The notes beneath the pieces were generated by a model. It was not told where the DNA came from. It saw only the letters and a program-made list of their open reading frames with translations, and made no database searches. A stretch of 64,000 bases of DNA from assembly GCA_041399065.1 (NCBI GenBank), contig JAWKTN010000007.1:62001-126000 (forward strand), read 5' to 3'. Made by a program: the position numbers and the translations under genes. Each line of letters starts with the position of its first letter. The first letter of the stretch is position 1. This document shows positions 1 to 8,648 of the stretch, piece after piece. The stretch comes from JAGQPD01 sp020426865 (GTDB taxonomy: Bacteria > Planctomycetota > Planctomycetia > Pirellulales > Pirellulaceae).

Positions 1-242
1 ACGCCATCGTTTACAAACTGCTCCGGCGACTCACCCCGGGAAAAGTCAAAGCCAGTCCGGAGCACGGCATGTCGAGTCACCACAGCGTCCCACGCCGTTC
101 GAAAGTGGGCGACGTTCAGCGGCTCGTCCAGCGTGATGACGACCTGTTCGATTTCCACGCCGGACGCAGGCGCGAATTGCGAATGGAACAGCATCCCCTG
201 CTGCAGCGGGGTAAGCAAGTAGGCGGAATTCGATGGGGGCAT
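1..242 (-). CDS. Nonribosomal peptide synthetase, N-terminal condensation domain (partial)
   Basis: The reverse complement from 242 down to the window edge is an open frame of about 80 codons that continues beyond position 1. Residues 7-16 read SAYLLTPLQQ and are followed by GMLFHS, the first core motif of NRPS condensation domains. Further on VVTRHAVLRTGF matches the second core region. It is therefore the start of a condensation domain, which forms the peptide bond between carrier-protein-bound aminoacyl groups. The ATG at 242 is the first start after an in-frame stop near 321. No strong ribosome binding site is seen. The number of modules and the product cannot be known from this window. 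Confidence 0.85.
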   Translation of the reverse strand, partial: MPPSNSAYLLTPLQQGMLFHSQFAPASGVEIEQVVITLDEPLNVAHFRTAWDAVVTRHAVLRTGFDFSRGESPEQFVNDG

Positions 243-339
243 CAGGGCACCGAGGCGACCAAAGCGATAGTTGCTGGCGGTGAGGCACCGAAAGCAAATA
301 GCCCCACGCGGACGACGCGATCAAACCGATTTGTCACCC

Positions 340-345
340 ATTATA
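340..345 (-). promoter_or_regulatory. Possible -10 box for the NRPS gene
   Basis: The reverse complement reads TATAAT, a perfect sigma-70 -10 hexamer, about 100 nt upstream of the NRPS start. No convincing -35 box lies 16-18 nt upstream, so this is only a candidate. Confidence 0.25.
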
Positions 346-474
346 GTATGAATGCCCCGGCAAACTGCAGAGGCACCCACGTAGTTTCGCCAGACTTCCA
401 CACATTGATGTTTAATAAAGGCAACGACCTGAGGCCCGGACACGACACGTGGGCATAGCTGTTCCTTGCATTTT

Positions 475-494
475 GGCCGAAATCACGGCCTTTT
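475..494 (+). terminator. Terminator-like hairpin
   Basis: GGCCG and CGGCC arms with a six-base loop are followed by TTTT. It lies between the divergent NRPS gene and the PEP-CTERM gene. No plus-strand gene is visible upstream of it, so its role is unclear and it may be chance. Confidence 0.25.
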
Positions 495-563
495 CGCCTC
501 TGGCCCGACGCTTGCGTAGCGTAACTACCCGGTGTTGGTAACATTCACATCGAGGTACTAATT

Positions 564-1241
564 ATGAAAGGTTTGCGAGGGGCGATTGCGATCGCCGTAT
601 TGGCATGTTCGACGCACGCGTATGCGTCGACGATTACGATCATGAAGTTTGGGTTCGGAGCCGACTCGGCTCCCGACTTGGGCTCGGTTGGTGGAATTCT
701 CTCGACCGTCGACGACGGCGATGCTGCTACGCCAGGGGATCAGGCGACGGGCATCGACTTCCTAGGCCACCTGGGCGGCATTCCGTCGATTCCGGTGGGG
801 CAGGGTTCGATTACGATCGATGGGATTTCCTTGAGCAACACGCTGCAAACGATGGGTCCTGTCGTGTTGCAACCGACAAGCGGCGGTACGTTCCATATTT
901 GGGATGATACGAACGCGCTGTTGTTGTCAGGCACGTTTGGTGATGGCCTGATCAGTGGTTCCACCGGCCCTTCCGCAACGGGATCGTTGATCACGTTGAA
1001 TCTGGGCACCTTCGACGGCGGCTCGCTGTTGAGCTTGGTGGATCCCAATTCGGCCGCCGTGTCCTTGTCGTTCACGGCTGTCAACAACGGAGCAGGATTT
1101 ACTGCCGGTGCGACACAGTTGAACGACTTTACGACCGACGCGACTGGTTTGATTTCGGCGTCGGTGCCGGAACCTGCGACGTTGGCCGCGACGATGATCG
1201 CGGGCATATCGCTACTTGTCGTCCGACGGCGACGAAGCTAA
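564..1241 (+). CDS. PEP-CTERM sorting domain protein, secreted
   Basis: The 225-residue protein starts with a signal peptide (residues 1-22, basic MKGLR then a hydrophobic stretch ending HAYAS). It ends with a PEP-CTERM tail: VPEPAT at about residue 202, a hydrophobic helix, then a basic RRRRS terminus. PEP-CTERM proteins are recognised by an exosortase, which cuts at the motif and releases or anchors the protein at the surface, usually together with exopolysaccharide. The middle is rich in Gly, Ser and Thr and lacks cysteine, typical for this class, and gives no enzymatic clue. GAGG about nine bases before the ATG supports the start. No exosortase gene is in the window. Confidence 0.85.
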   Translation: MKGLRGAIAIAVLACSTHAYASTITIMKFGFGADSAPDLGSVGGILSTVDDGDAATPGDQATGIDFLGHLGGIPSIPVGQGSITIDGISLSNTLQTMGPVVLQPTSGGTFHIWDDTNALLLSGTFGDGLISGSTGPSATGSLITLNLGTFDGGSLLSLVDPNSAAVSLSFTAVNNGAGFTAGATQLNDFTTDATGLISASVPEPATLAATMIAGISLLVVRRRRS

Positions 1242-1385
1242 TCGGGGCAGCGTAGCCCACCAGGGCGACGACAACACATAGGATTTACGAGGAGCGTATC
1301 TTCGATTGTTCCTGGCAGGATGCCATTGCTACAATTGCAGCGTGATTGTGTTGCTCAATAAACGTTGCATTGTGGCAGCTTGAAT

Positions 1386-1928
1386 ATGCAAGAGACCAAC
1401 AACCCAAACAACGTGCCGTCGGAGGACCGCGATGTCTTTGCGCCGTCAGACGTGAACGCCTCATACCAGGGCGCAATCAGACGGCCTGACGGAACCTATG
1501 CTATGCCGCAGCGTTTTACGCTGCGTGTCATCTTTGCGATCACCAGCGGATCGGCACTGCTGTTTGGCGCCTTCTCGGCACTGCAGGCCCCCGTTTTGTT
1601 CGTGCTTTGGTTTTACGGCCTCCTGATGTTCGTCGCGGTGGCACAGTCATTTCTTTTCCGCGGCATCCGACCTCGAGCGTCATCGATCATCGCCGGCACA
1701 TTGTATGTCGTCGCAAGCTGTTTGATTGCGATTGCAGTCGTCATAGCATCAAACGTACCGTACCGACTGTCGGGGATGCCCTGCATATGTGCGGCCGTAT
1801 TCTTCGGGCCGGCGGCCGGTTATGTGGCTGGGCTCCTCGTCGCTAGTCTCTTGGCTGTCGTGGACATCGGTGAGAGAATTGTCAAGCGTAGGCGATCTCC
1901 CTCTGACGTCGATGGAAACACCGACTAG
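1386..1928 (+). CDS. Hypothetical membrane protein
   Basis: A 180-residue protein with a polar N-terminal tail of about 45 residues followed by four predicted transmembrane helices (roughly residues 50-70, 75-95, 105-125 and 130-155) and a basic C-terminus containing KRRR. The start at 1386 was preferred over 1365 because the extra residues MHCGSLN add nothing and neither start has a good ribosome binding site. It converges on the ABC transporter gene with 105 nt between them. The architecture suggests a small integral membrane protein; I do not recognise a family. Confidence 0.6.
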   Translation: MQETNNPNNVPSEDRDVFAPSDVNASYQGAIRRPDGTYAMPQRFTLRVIFAITSGSALLFGAFSALQAPVLFVLWFYGLLMFVAVAQSFLFRGIRPRASSIIAGTLYVVASCLIAIAVVIASNVPYRLSGMPCICAAVFFGPAAGYVAGLLVASLLAVVDIGERIVKRRRSPSDVDGNTD

Positions 1929-2033
1929 ACCTAGGCACGTTTGGATTTGCGAAGGCTCGCATAAGGGATCAACAAAAGCGGAGCGAATCGATAACCATTT
2001 GGAACGCGAGTCAATCATGACGTTGCGACACCC

Positions 2034-3803
2034 CTAGGTCTGCAATTCCTGGCTTAACAGCTGTGACTGCCAAAGCTTCTGGTATAGTTCGCAGCGACGC
2101 AAGAGCTCGTCGTGGGTTCCGATCCCTTCAAGTCGGCCATGATCGAGTACGATCAGCCGATCGGCGTTCCGCAACGTCGTCAACCGATGGGCGACAACAA
2201 AGCTAGTACGCGATTGCAGCAGTCGATCGACCGCTTCTTGCAGACGAGCTTCGGCGACGGAATCGAGACTCGACGTCGCTTCATCGAGCAGCAAGATCGG
2301 AGCATTCTTCAGGAAGGCCCGGGCCACGTTGATCCGTTGCGCCTGGCCTCGCGAAACATCGCGCCCTCCGACTCCCACAACCGTATCGTAGCCTTGTGCC
2401 ATGCACCTGATTTCGTCGTGGATGCAGGCGGCAATGGCCGCCTCTTCAACTTCACTATCGGACGCATCGGGCCGGCCGCAGCGAATGTTCTCGCGGATGC
2501 TTGCCGAGAACAGGAACGGCTCCTGTGCCACAACCGAAACCTTGTCGTAGATATCATTCAACCGCAGCTGCCGAAGATCCGTCCCATCGAATAGGATGCA
2601 ACCCGACATGGGATCGTAAAGCCGAACCAGCAGGTTTAACAACGATGACTTGCCTGCCCCTGAAGGACCGACGATCCCAATCGTCTCACCTTCGTTGACG
2701 CTGAAACTGACGTCCGACAACACAGCGGCTTCACCGTAGGCGAACCCGACACCTTCGCAGCGAATTATCTTCGGTGCGGTTGCCAGGGCCTTCGGTCGTT
2801 CCGACTCGCGTATCGCTGGCTCTGTCCCTAGAAACTCGGCAATCCGCCAGACCGACGCGTGCCATGTCTGAATCTCCACGTACTGCTTATGAATCAGATG
2901 CAACGGAGTGTGCATGACACGAATCGCCATCACGAACGCCAATAGCGACGGCCAGCTGATTGTCCCTTGGGTGACTTGAAAACCTCCGACCAAAACGACG
3001 ATCACAACACTCAAGCCCGCAAGCGACTCCATTCCGACTCGCCCTAACGACTGCAGTCGCGTCATGTGGATCATTTCGTCGAAGTAGGCCGCACCGGTCT
3101 CGACGCTTTGGCGTGTCTGCATCTCTTCACCGCGGAATGTCTTGATCACTCGCATTCCATGAAGGACTTCCAGAATCACGTCAAATAGCAGGTACTCGGA
3201 TCTGCGAACCGCGTACGACCGCACCCGCAGCTTGTTCGCAACCAGGAATACTGGCAGCGAAATGATCGGCAGCACCAGCACTACCCAAAGCGTGAGGGAG
3301 GAGCTGATCCAAGCGGCCATCAACAGCAATCCAATCACCACGCATGCCTCCAGCACACTATTGGCGGCGGCATGCACGACCATCCTCAACTGTGACACGT
3401 CAGTGCGAATCGTTTGAATCACCTCTCCCGATCGCTGCTGATCCGCATAGGGCACCGACAGTTCCAACAACTTGCGAATCAGTCGCTCCATCACTCCCAA
3501 CTCGATCACCTTGATCAGTCGCTGTACGACAATCTGGTTGTCATAGAGAAACAGTGCCCCTAACGTGTAGACAGTCAGCATCAAGGTGGCAATTACCCAC
3601 GCTACGGCGTCCTGGCCCAAGACGCTGGCGGTAAGTCGTGTAAAGCTGGACTCTTCGTGCACCGCCGCCGCAAGAAACTCGCGAATCAAGAAAATCACCG
3701 CCATCGACGTCGCCGCTCGGCCCACCGAGCTAAGCACGAACCTTGCCAGCAACACCACATGGTGCGATAGTAGTGACCATACAAGTTTTGTTGGACTTAC
3801 CAT
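2034..3803 (-). CDS. ABC transporter, fused permease and ATPase (exporter type)
   Basis: A 589-residue half-size ABC exporter. Residues 1-330 hold the membrane domain with about six helices. The ATPase domain follows: Walker A GPSGAGKSS at 379-387, Q-loop Gln 427, signature VSRGQ at 483-487 in place of LSGGQ, Walker B ILLLDE at 503-508 and the H-loop His at about 539. Such proteins work as homodimers that export lipids, peptides or drugs. It lies 63 nt downstream of the nucleotidyltransferase gene on the same strand, so the two probably share a transcript. In lasso-peptide clusters the same pair (transporter D and nucleotidyltransferase N) serves peptide tailoring and export; a lipid or glycan precursor is the alternative substrate given the nearby EPS genes. 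Confidence 0.9.
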   Translation of the reverse strand: MVSPTKLVWSLLSHHVVLLARFVLSSVGRAATSMAVIFLIREFLAAAVHEESSFTRLTASVLGQDAVAWVIATLMLTVYTLGALFLYDNQIVVQRLIKVIELGVMERLIRKLLELSVPYADQQRSGEVIQTIRTDVSQLRMVVHAAANSVLEACVVIGLLLMAAWISSSLTLWVVLVLPIISLPVFLVANKLRVRSYAVRRSEYLLFDVILEVLHGMRVIKTFRGEEMQTRQSVETGAAYFDEMIHMTRLQSLGRVGMESLAGLSVVIVVLVGGFQVTQGTISWPSLLAFVMAIRVMHTPLHLIHKQYVEIQTWHASVWRIAEFLGTEPAIRESERPKALATAPKIIRCEGVGFAYGEAAVLSDVSFSVNEGETIGIVGPSGAGKSSLLNLLVRLYDPMSGCILFDGTDLRQLRLNDIYDKVSVVAQEPFLFSASIRENIRCGRPDASDSEVEEAAIAACIHDEIRCMAQGYDTVVGVGGRDVSRGQAQRINVARAFLKNAPILLLDEATSSLDSVAEARLQEAVDRLLQSRTSFVVAHRLTTLRNADRLIVLDHGRLEGIGTHDELLRRCELYQKLWQSQLLSQELQT

Positions 3804-3866
3804 TACCTTGCAACGTCTATGGTGTGGATATCGTAGTTGTGGCGTTCACTGTGAATATGGTCTCGT

Positions 3867-4931
3867 TTACGGACGGCTAATAAGGTAGCGTAGGATTTGT
3901 GCCAGGCGGTCGCGAGGCTGTTCACAAAGCCCCATGCGAAACCGAAATCGCTCTCCGACACGGCGTCTCTCCGCTCCCCGTTCCGCATACCTTAGCCATT
4001 CGCTTACTTGTCGCCCCAACCCAGAAATCCCCGGTGTGCCATCCAAGCGTTCCATCACGGCGACCGGCACCTTTGCCGACAGCAGCTTCCCTGCCAACCA
4101 CGTGCCCAAAGCAACGGTACGCCGACAGTTAGCCTGCCGCGCCGCTTCGTCAACACGATTCCAATCGATGATCTCACCCCGATTAATCAACTCGGCAACG
4201 TCGCAAATCCAACGTATCCGCTCCCACCAGTGCTTGGCACCATGGATCGATAAGACTGCCAATGAATCCTCGATCGACAACTTCCTTACCAGCGGACACG
4301 CAGCCTCTAACGGAGTGCCGGACTTCCATAGCCGGTCAAAGTCGACGCGATAATTGAACCAGCTGGGCGCCAAGTCCCAGTGCACGTCCAACGTCCCGTC
4401 GGCACGTTCGAACTCGCAGGCAAATACCTGCCGGTTTTTGTCGCGACGCTCCCACCAAGACGTAAATCCCTCAGTCGTTAACAATTCCGATACCTGTTCA
4501 AAGTCCGTGCGGTCGATGATCAAGTCGAGGTCGCCACATTCACGCAGAGCCAAGTCGCCGTACGCGTCACGACACAATGTCGGCCCCTTAAACACCAACA
4601 CCCGTACCCCCGCCTGCTGAAAATATCTCGCGACCTCTTCCAAAACCGCTGCCAATCGCTGACCACGTATCGCCAACTCCGTCGCGTGCCCAGATAACTC
4701 CGATAACACATGGTCCGGAATACGCCCGTCAGGCAGCTCCCTTAGATGTCGATACGTAAGCGGCCGGATTCGATGCCACCAACATCGATCAAGCACAACC
4801 TCCCAATCCAATCGCTCCGTTACCAATTCAGACATTCTAGCGCGAGTCGCGTCCGATGGGGCAACCTGAGCGCAACAGAAAAGGAGCTCGTCCTCGAGTG
4901 CGGTGGTTGAAACGGGCGGGCAATCGATCAT
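3867..4931 (-). CDS. Nucleotidyltransferase family protein (NTP_transf_5 type)
   Basis: This 354-residue protein carries the hallmark of the uncharacterised nucleotidyltransferase family PF14907: VLVFKGPTL at 111-119, then ALRECGDLDLIID at 128-140, where GDLDL supplies the metal-binding acidic residues. The family is found beside lasso-peptide genes, PqqD-like proteins and HprK-related kinases, and is thought to add a nucleotidyl group to a peptide or other acceptor. The ATG at 4931 is the first start in the frame. It is followed by the ABC transporter gene and lies divergent from the export-lipoprotein pair at 5398-7537. Its PqqD and kinase partners sit 3 kb away on the same strand. Confidence 0.8.
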   Translation of the reverse strand: MIDCPPVSTTALEDELLFCCAQVAPSDATRARMSELVTERLDWEVVLDRCWWHRIRPLTYRHLRELPDGRIPDHVLSELSGHATELAIRGQRLAAVLEEVARYFQQAGVRVLVFKGPTLCRDAYGDLALRECGDLDLIIDRTDFEQVSELLTTEGFTSWWERRDKNRQVFACEFERADGTLDVHWDLAPSWFNYRVDFDRLWKSGTPLEAACPLVRKLSIEDSLAVLSIHGAKHWWERIRWICDVAELINRGEIIDWNRVDEAARQANCRRTVALGTWLAGKLLSAKVPVAVMERLDGTPGISGLGRQVSEWLRYAERGAERRRVGERFRFRMGLCEQPRDRLAQILRYLISRP

Positions 4932-5397
4932 GATGTCACCCAGCTGTCCCCAGCTGGTCCGTCCGGCTTGGCTGGTTTGCTCGACGGCTGGGACAGCCGT
5001 GTAACAGTGCGACGGCTGGGACAGCCGTGTAACAACTACCTAGCCTAATCGAGCGGTCCCTCAGAGGCAACCAAACCAACTGCCGCGGGCGAGCCGGCCG
5101 GGACGATATTTTTTGCAAACTGCACACGCCCCGCAACCTTGCTGCCCAGCGACCATATGCCTTGTGGTTCGAGGTATTCACGACAACGCTAGCAATCGGC
5201 CGGCCACCGTAACTGGTCGCTCAGCATCAACCACAAAGTCCGCACAACACATACGACTGGCATCTTGACATCGCGATCACCGGAGAATTGCCGCAAGAGA
5301 TCTGATGCCATCCAAACAGAATGGTCGACCGCTAAATCAGGTACGTCGCTCACAGGCCCTTCAAGAGCGACAATGAACACACTCCCACCGACATGCC
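4932..5397. other. Divergent intergenic region
   Basis: About 466 nt separate the divergent nucleotidyltransferase and lipoprotein genes and should contain both promoters. A TTGACA hexamer at 5265-5270 on the plus strand could be a -35 box, but no good -10 box follows at the right distance. It holds the tandem palindromes listed separately. Short open frames here show no recognisable protein. Confidence 0.4.
4982..5034. repeat. Two tandem copies of a 25-bp palindrome-bearing unit
   Basis: Positions 4982-5006 and 5010-5034 are identical 25-bp units separated by GTG. Each contains ACGGCTGGGACAGCCGT, a 7-bp inverted repeat with a 3-base loop (4984-5000 and 5012-5028). The same stem recurs at 44634-44651 with a 4-base loop, so it looks like a dispersed palindromic element. 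It could act as a structured leader, a terminator or a protein-binding site. Confidence 0.85.
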
Positions 5398-6174
5398 ATG
5401 ATTCGCACGGTACAAGTTGCACTGATCATTACCTGCGGATGCCTAGGTTCGGGGTGCCGGTTGTTCGATGCCGCCTGGCGAACAACGGTTGTCGAGCCGA
5501 TTCAGTATTCCCGCAACGCGTATGAGAAATTCTCTCGGCGCCATTTTACCGAACTGGCCGAGTTCGCACTTGCGCAGGCCAAATCGGAAGCTCGCGCTGA
5601 ACTGGACCGGTACGACTGCGAACCGTATTCGGCCGACTACGAAGCGGGATTCGTCGATGGGTACGTGGACTACCTGGAAGCGGGTGGAAGCGGAATTCCG
5701 TCGCCGATGCCCCCGCGCCGGTATTGGCGCGCGAAATATCAAAACCCCGAAGGTTTTCAGCGAGTCGAGGAATGGGTGCAAGGCTTCCAGCACGGTGCCG
5801 CTGCCGCAAAAACTTCCCACTATCGCTCCTACGTCGTTATCCCCGTCAAGGACGCTGTGGCAACCAATACAATTCCCTACGGCTATGGTCGCGTCACGCC
5901 GCCTCGTGAAACAGAAGGACCTGGCGGGATGGACGCGACGAACCCACCGACAGCCAAGGAAGACACCTATGCCCGCCACGACCTCAACGATGACGGCGTG
6001 GTTGGCGAAACGCGTTTGAGCCGCCTGCCGCCGATCCAGCAGGCTGAAGGATTCAAGGCACCGTTTGTCAACTTATTGCCGCCAGCTTTTTCCAACCGAC
6101 ATGTCGACGATATCGAAGATCGGCAAGCGTCGCTCGATCATTCACGGATGAATCAAGATGCTAAGCTTGAATAA
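5398..6174 (+). CDS. Hypothetical lipoprotein upstream of the polysaccharide export gene
   Basis: This 258-residue protein begins with a lipoprotein signal: a hydrophobic stretch and lipobox LGSGC with Cys at about 20. The body is acidic and rich in Tyr and Glu, with a repeated DY/GY pattern (EAGFVDGYVDYLEAG, residues 82-96, and VEEWVQGFQHG). Residues near 196-205 read DLNDDGVVGE, an EF-hand or dockerin-like calcium loop. The family is unknown to me. It lies 10 nt upstream of a Wza-like export lipoprotein, which suggests a role in the outer-membrane export apparatus. Confidence 0.75.
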   Translation: MIRTVQVALIITCGCLGSGCRLFDAAWRTTVVEPIQYSRNAYEKFSRRHFTELAEFALAQAKSEARAELDRYDCEPYSADYEAGFVDGYVDYLEAGGSGIPSPMPPRRYWRAKYQNPEGFQRVEEWVQGFQHGAAAAKTSHYRSYVVIPVKDAVATNTIPYGYGRVTPPRETEGPGGMDATNPPTAKEDTYARHDLNDDGVVGETRLSRLPPIQQAEGFKAPFVNLLPPAFSNRHVDDIEDRQASLDHSRMNQDAKLE

Positions 6175-6184
6175 CGTCAATAAT

Positions 6185-7537
6185 ATGGAACGCCGCATTA
6201 CGCCAACTGCATATCGCCATTGCCGTGTCGGCACATTGCTGGCACTGTGCTTCTTCGCCACCGGCTGTGCGTCGCTGACCAACCCTACGCTCAATGGAAT
6301 TCCGGTGCGACGACTGCCGCCGGAAATGCTATCCAACCCCCGACGGGAGGCGATGCAGACCGTTCCCCTATCGGTATTGCGCCAGCGGCAGCCCGACGAC
6401 TATCTGTTGGGTCCCGGGGATGTATTGGGAATCTACGTTGCCGGTGTTGTGCCACCCACGTTCGATGCGCAACAGATTGCGCCGCCGCCAGTAAATTTTC
6501 CATCGCGGATCGATCCGGCCGGTACGGGTTTGCCACCGTCGCTTGGGTATCCGATGACTATCCGCAATGACGGCACGCTCTCGCTTCCACTGATCGACCC
6601 ACTACGGATGGAAGGCCGTACGATCGAGCAAGCCCAGGATGTGATACGGCACACCTATCTTGAAAAAGGTATTCTGACACCCGGGCGGGAGGCCGTGTGG
6701 GTAACACTGATGCAGCCACGACAATTCCGCGTGATGGTCTTCCGGCAGGAAGTTGGCGGGTTCGCCGCGGGTGGACGCGGGGATATCGCCACCAGCAACG
6801 TCAAGCAAGGCACAGGACACATCGTCGACCTGCGAGCCTACGAAAACGACGTCCTCAGCGCACTGGCTTATACCGGAGGCCTTCCCGGACTTGACGCCTA
6901 CGACGGCGTATTTATCTTTCGCGGCGGCCTGGCCAATGGCGTACTTGCCGAACGCCTCGAGGCTTGCGAAAGTGGTTGCATCGATCCCGGATGTTGGGCC
7001 GATCTCGATGTGCAAATTACTCATATCCCAACCCGCTGGCCACCTTGCGAACCACTCCCGATTCACCCGGATGACGTCGTCCTGGAGGAAGGCGATGTTC
7101 TGTTCCTCGAATCACGAACGCGAGATTTCTTCTACACCGGTGGCCTGCTGCCGCGTGGCGAATTTCAGCTACCACGTGACTACGATCTGGACGTTCTGGA
7201 AGCGATCGCCCAAGTCCGCGGGACGCTCGTCAACGGTGCCTTCGGTGGAAACAACCTCAATGGTCTGTTGATCCAGACCGGTATCGGGAATCCCAATCCC
7301 AGCGCACTGACCGTCGTCCGACGGACCCCCAGCGGCGGCCAAATTCCCATCTCCGTTGATCTGAATCGCGCACTCCGCGACCCACGGGAACGGATCCTCA
7401 TCCAACCCGGCGATCTCCTGATCCTGCAGGAAACAGCCGGGGAAGCGATCGCTCGCTACTTTACCAACGTCTTCAACTTTTCCGCCGCGTCCAACAACAA
7501 TCCCACCCGTGGAGTCGCTGCCGTCAGCGTTCCATAG
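6185..7537 (+). CDS. Polysaccharide export outer-membrane lipoprotein (Wza/SLBB type)
   Basis: The 450-residue protein has a lipoprotein signal with lipobox FATGC (Cys 28), followed at about 73-85 by YLLGPGDVLGIYV, the typical start of the Poly_export domain. Later segments (MTIRNDGTLSLPLID, then an export domain and SLBB-like stretches) fit Wza homologues, which form the outer-membrane channel for capsule or exopolysaccharide. The ATG at 6185 was chosen because 6158 would lie inside the upstream gene and would place polar residues before the signal peptide. The last 14 bp overlap the 3' end of the convergent HprK-like gene. The likely partner co-polymerase is encoded at 21787. Confidence 0.9.
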   Translation: MERRITPTAYRHCRVGTLLALCFFATGCASLTNPTLNGIPVRRLPPEMLSNPRREAMQTVPLSVLRQRQPDDYLLGPGDVLGIYVAGVVPPTFDAQQIAPPPVNFPSRIDPAGTGLPPSLGYPMTIRNDGTLSLPLIDPLRMEGRTIEQAQDVIRHTYLEKGILTPGREAVWVTLMQPRQFRVMVFRQEVGGFAAGGRGDIATSNVKQGTGHIVDLRAYENDVLSALAYTGGLPGLDAYDGVFIFRGGLANGVLAERLEACESGCIDPGCWADLDVQITHIPTRWPPCEPLPIHPDDVVLEEGDVLFLESRTRDFFYTGGLLPRGEFQLPRDYDLDVLEAIAQVRGTLVNGAFGGNNLNGLLIQTGIGNPNPSALTVVRRTPSGGQIPISVDLNRALRDPRERILIQPGDLLILQETAGEAIARYFTNVFNFSAASNNNPTRGVAAVSVP

Positions 7538-8354
7538 CTGATAAGTCCGCCACGACAGTCGCACGCACCAGCTCGCACGTCGCCCGAAGATCCGCTGACG
7601 TCAGCAAGTAATTCCGTGCCGATTTCGCGATCGCAATGGCTGCCTTGAGCCCGGAATCGCGATGCGCCAACTGATTTAATCCGTTGGCATACAGTCGCGT
7701 GGCACCTTCGGCAACCGAAATCGCCCGCAACTGTGGCTCCCCGCAGAAAGCGTCGTACGACAAGTACCATATCGCTCGAACAGGATACGTCGATGTGTCC
7801 GTCGCAAGATGCTCCTTGCAAATTGGCACATGCATCGTCCGCGATGTCCGGACCACCGTCGATGGCAGCGGGTAAGACAAGGGCGGGTCACCCTTCAGGC
7901 ACAAGGCATGTGCGTACGCATGAACGTGGTGCTCGTCCGCGTCAATCGGCGCCAGCTCGTCACTTAAATACCGAAACCCGTGCGACAGCAATCCCCAGGT
8001 GATCGTCGATTTTCCCACACCAGACTCGGCAACAAGCAAATGAGCTTGCCCGTGGTACTCGACCACGGCAGCGTGCACAAAGTACAACTCGGACCGTCCC
8101 CTTTGCAAAGCAACAACAATGCAACTTTCCAAATAGTGCAGCAATTCCGCGGCGTCCGCCACCGAAACACTCTCGCCGCTATCGGCAGTGACCGTGACGC
8201 TATCCCCCTTGCCGCGAGAAACTGCAAAGTAGATGCCGGCTGTCCGCCCCTCGGCCCTGTAATGAGACCAATTCGCGTCAATTAGCCGGTACAAATGGCT
8301 GTCATCGCAGCTGATGCCAATGGAATGCCCAAGAATAGAAAACGACAGGTGCAT
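7524..8354 (-). CDS. HPr-kinase-related ATPase (lasso-type peptide kinase homologue)
   Basis: A 276-residue protein whose P-loop AESGVGKST (about 109-117) and following motif YLSDELAPI (about 129-137) are typical of HprK-related proteins. HprK phosphorylates a Ser in HPr; related kinases phosphorylate the terminal Ser of lasso precursors or act in PqqD-linked cassettes. It is downstream of the small peptide gene (58 nt gap) and the PqqD gene on the same strand, so kinase, substrate candidate and carrier are probably co-transcribed. TTG at 8369 with AGCAGG upstream is an alternative start adding five residues. The N-terminal HPr kinase domain is replaced by a short unrelated region. Confidence 0.8.
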   Translation of the reverse strand: MHLSFSILGHSIGISCDDSHLYRLIDANWSHYRAEGRTAGIYFAVSRGKGDSVTVTADSGESVSVADAAELLHYLESCIVVALQRGRSELYFVHAAVVEYHGQAHLLVAESGVGKSTITWGLLSHGFRYLSDELAPIDADEHHVHAYAHALCLKGDPPLSYPLPSTVVRTSRTMHVPICKEHLATDTSTYPVRAIWYLSYDAFCGEPQLRAISVAEGATRLYANGLNQLAHRDSGLKAAIAIAKSARNYLLTSADLRATCELVRATVVADLSAMER

Positions 8355-8412
8355 CAAGGGACGATTCAAGATAACCTGCTATCGAGAGACCTCGCCGCGA
8401 CACGCAACGCCA

Positions 8413-8643
8413 TCAGTCGCGAAAAATGTGAGCCACGCGATGAAAGAACCCAAAGTAACCGCGACCTCGCCTATGTCCGCCAGAATGTGACCCTCCTCCA
8501 CGACGCGAATCGCCGCAATCCCCACGCTCAGGTCCCGCCGAACCACTCCTCGCATACGCCGGTCTTACCCCCAGCGTCAATACGACCGGTGCGACATACG
8601 CTGCCTTCTTAACAAAGTCGCGTCGGCTGCCTTGGCTCGACAT
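8413..8643 (-). CDS. Small leader-type peptide, candidate modified-peptide precursor
   Basis: A 76-residue peptide encoded between the PqqD and HprK-like genes. It starts MSSQGSRRDFVKK (a twin-arginine-like motif), then YVAPVVLTLG (16-25), which fits the YxxPxLxxxG leader pattern that PqqD-like domains bind in lasso precursors, with Val instead of Leu at the sixth place. The remainder (from residue 33) is rich in Gly, His, Arg and Ser with one Cys at 43 and an aromatic patch YFGFF at 63-67. GAGGTG about eight bases before the ATG, inside the PqqD gene, selects 8643 as start; a GTG at 8652 is less likely. It could be the substrate of the cassette or a small Tat-exported protein. Confidence 0.7.
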   Translation of the reverse strand: MSSQGSRRDFVKKAAYVAPVVLTLGVRPAYARSGSAGPERGDCGDSRRGGGSHSGGHRRGRGYFGFFHRVAHIFRD

Positions 8644-8648
8644 AATCT

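Noticed and set aside
69..458. Plus-strand frame over the NRPS start
   Set aside because: It is the antisense of the well-supported NRPS condensation domain and has no family features.
740..1207. Minus-strand frame within the PEP-CTERM gene
   Set aside because: Antisense shadow; the plus strand has signal peptide and PEP-CTERM tail.
5189..5422. 77-codon minus-strand frame in the divergent region
   Set aside because: No conserved motif and overlap with the lipoprotein start; kept as intergenic.
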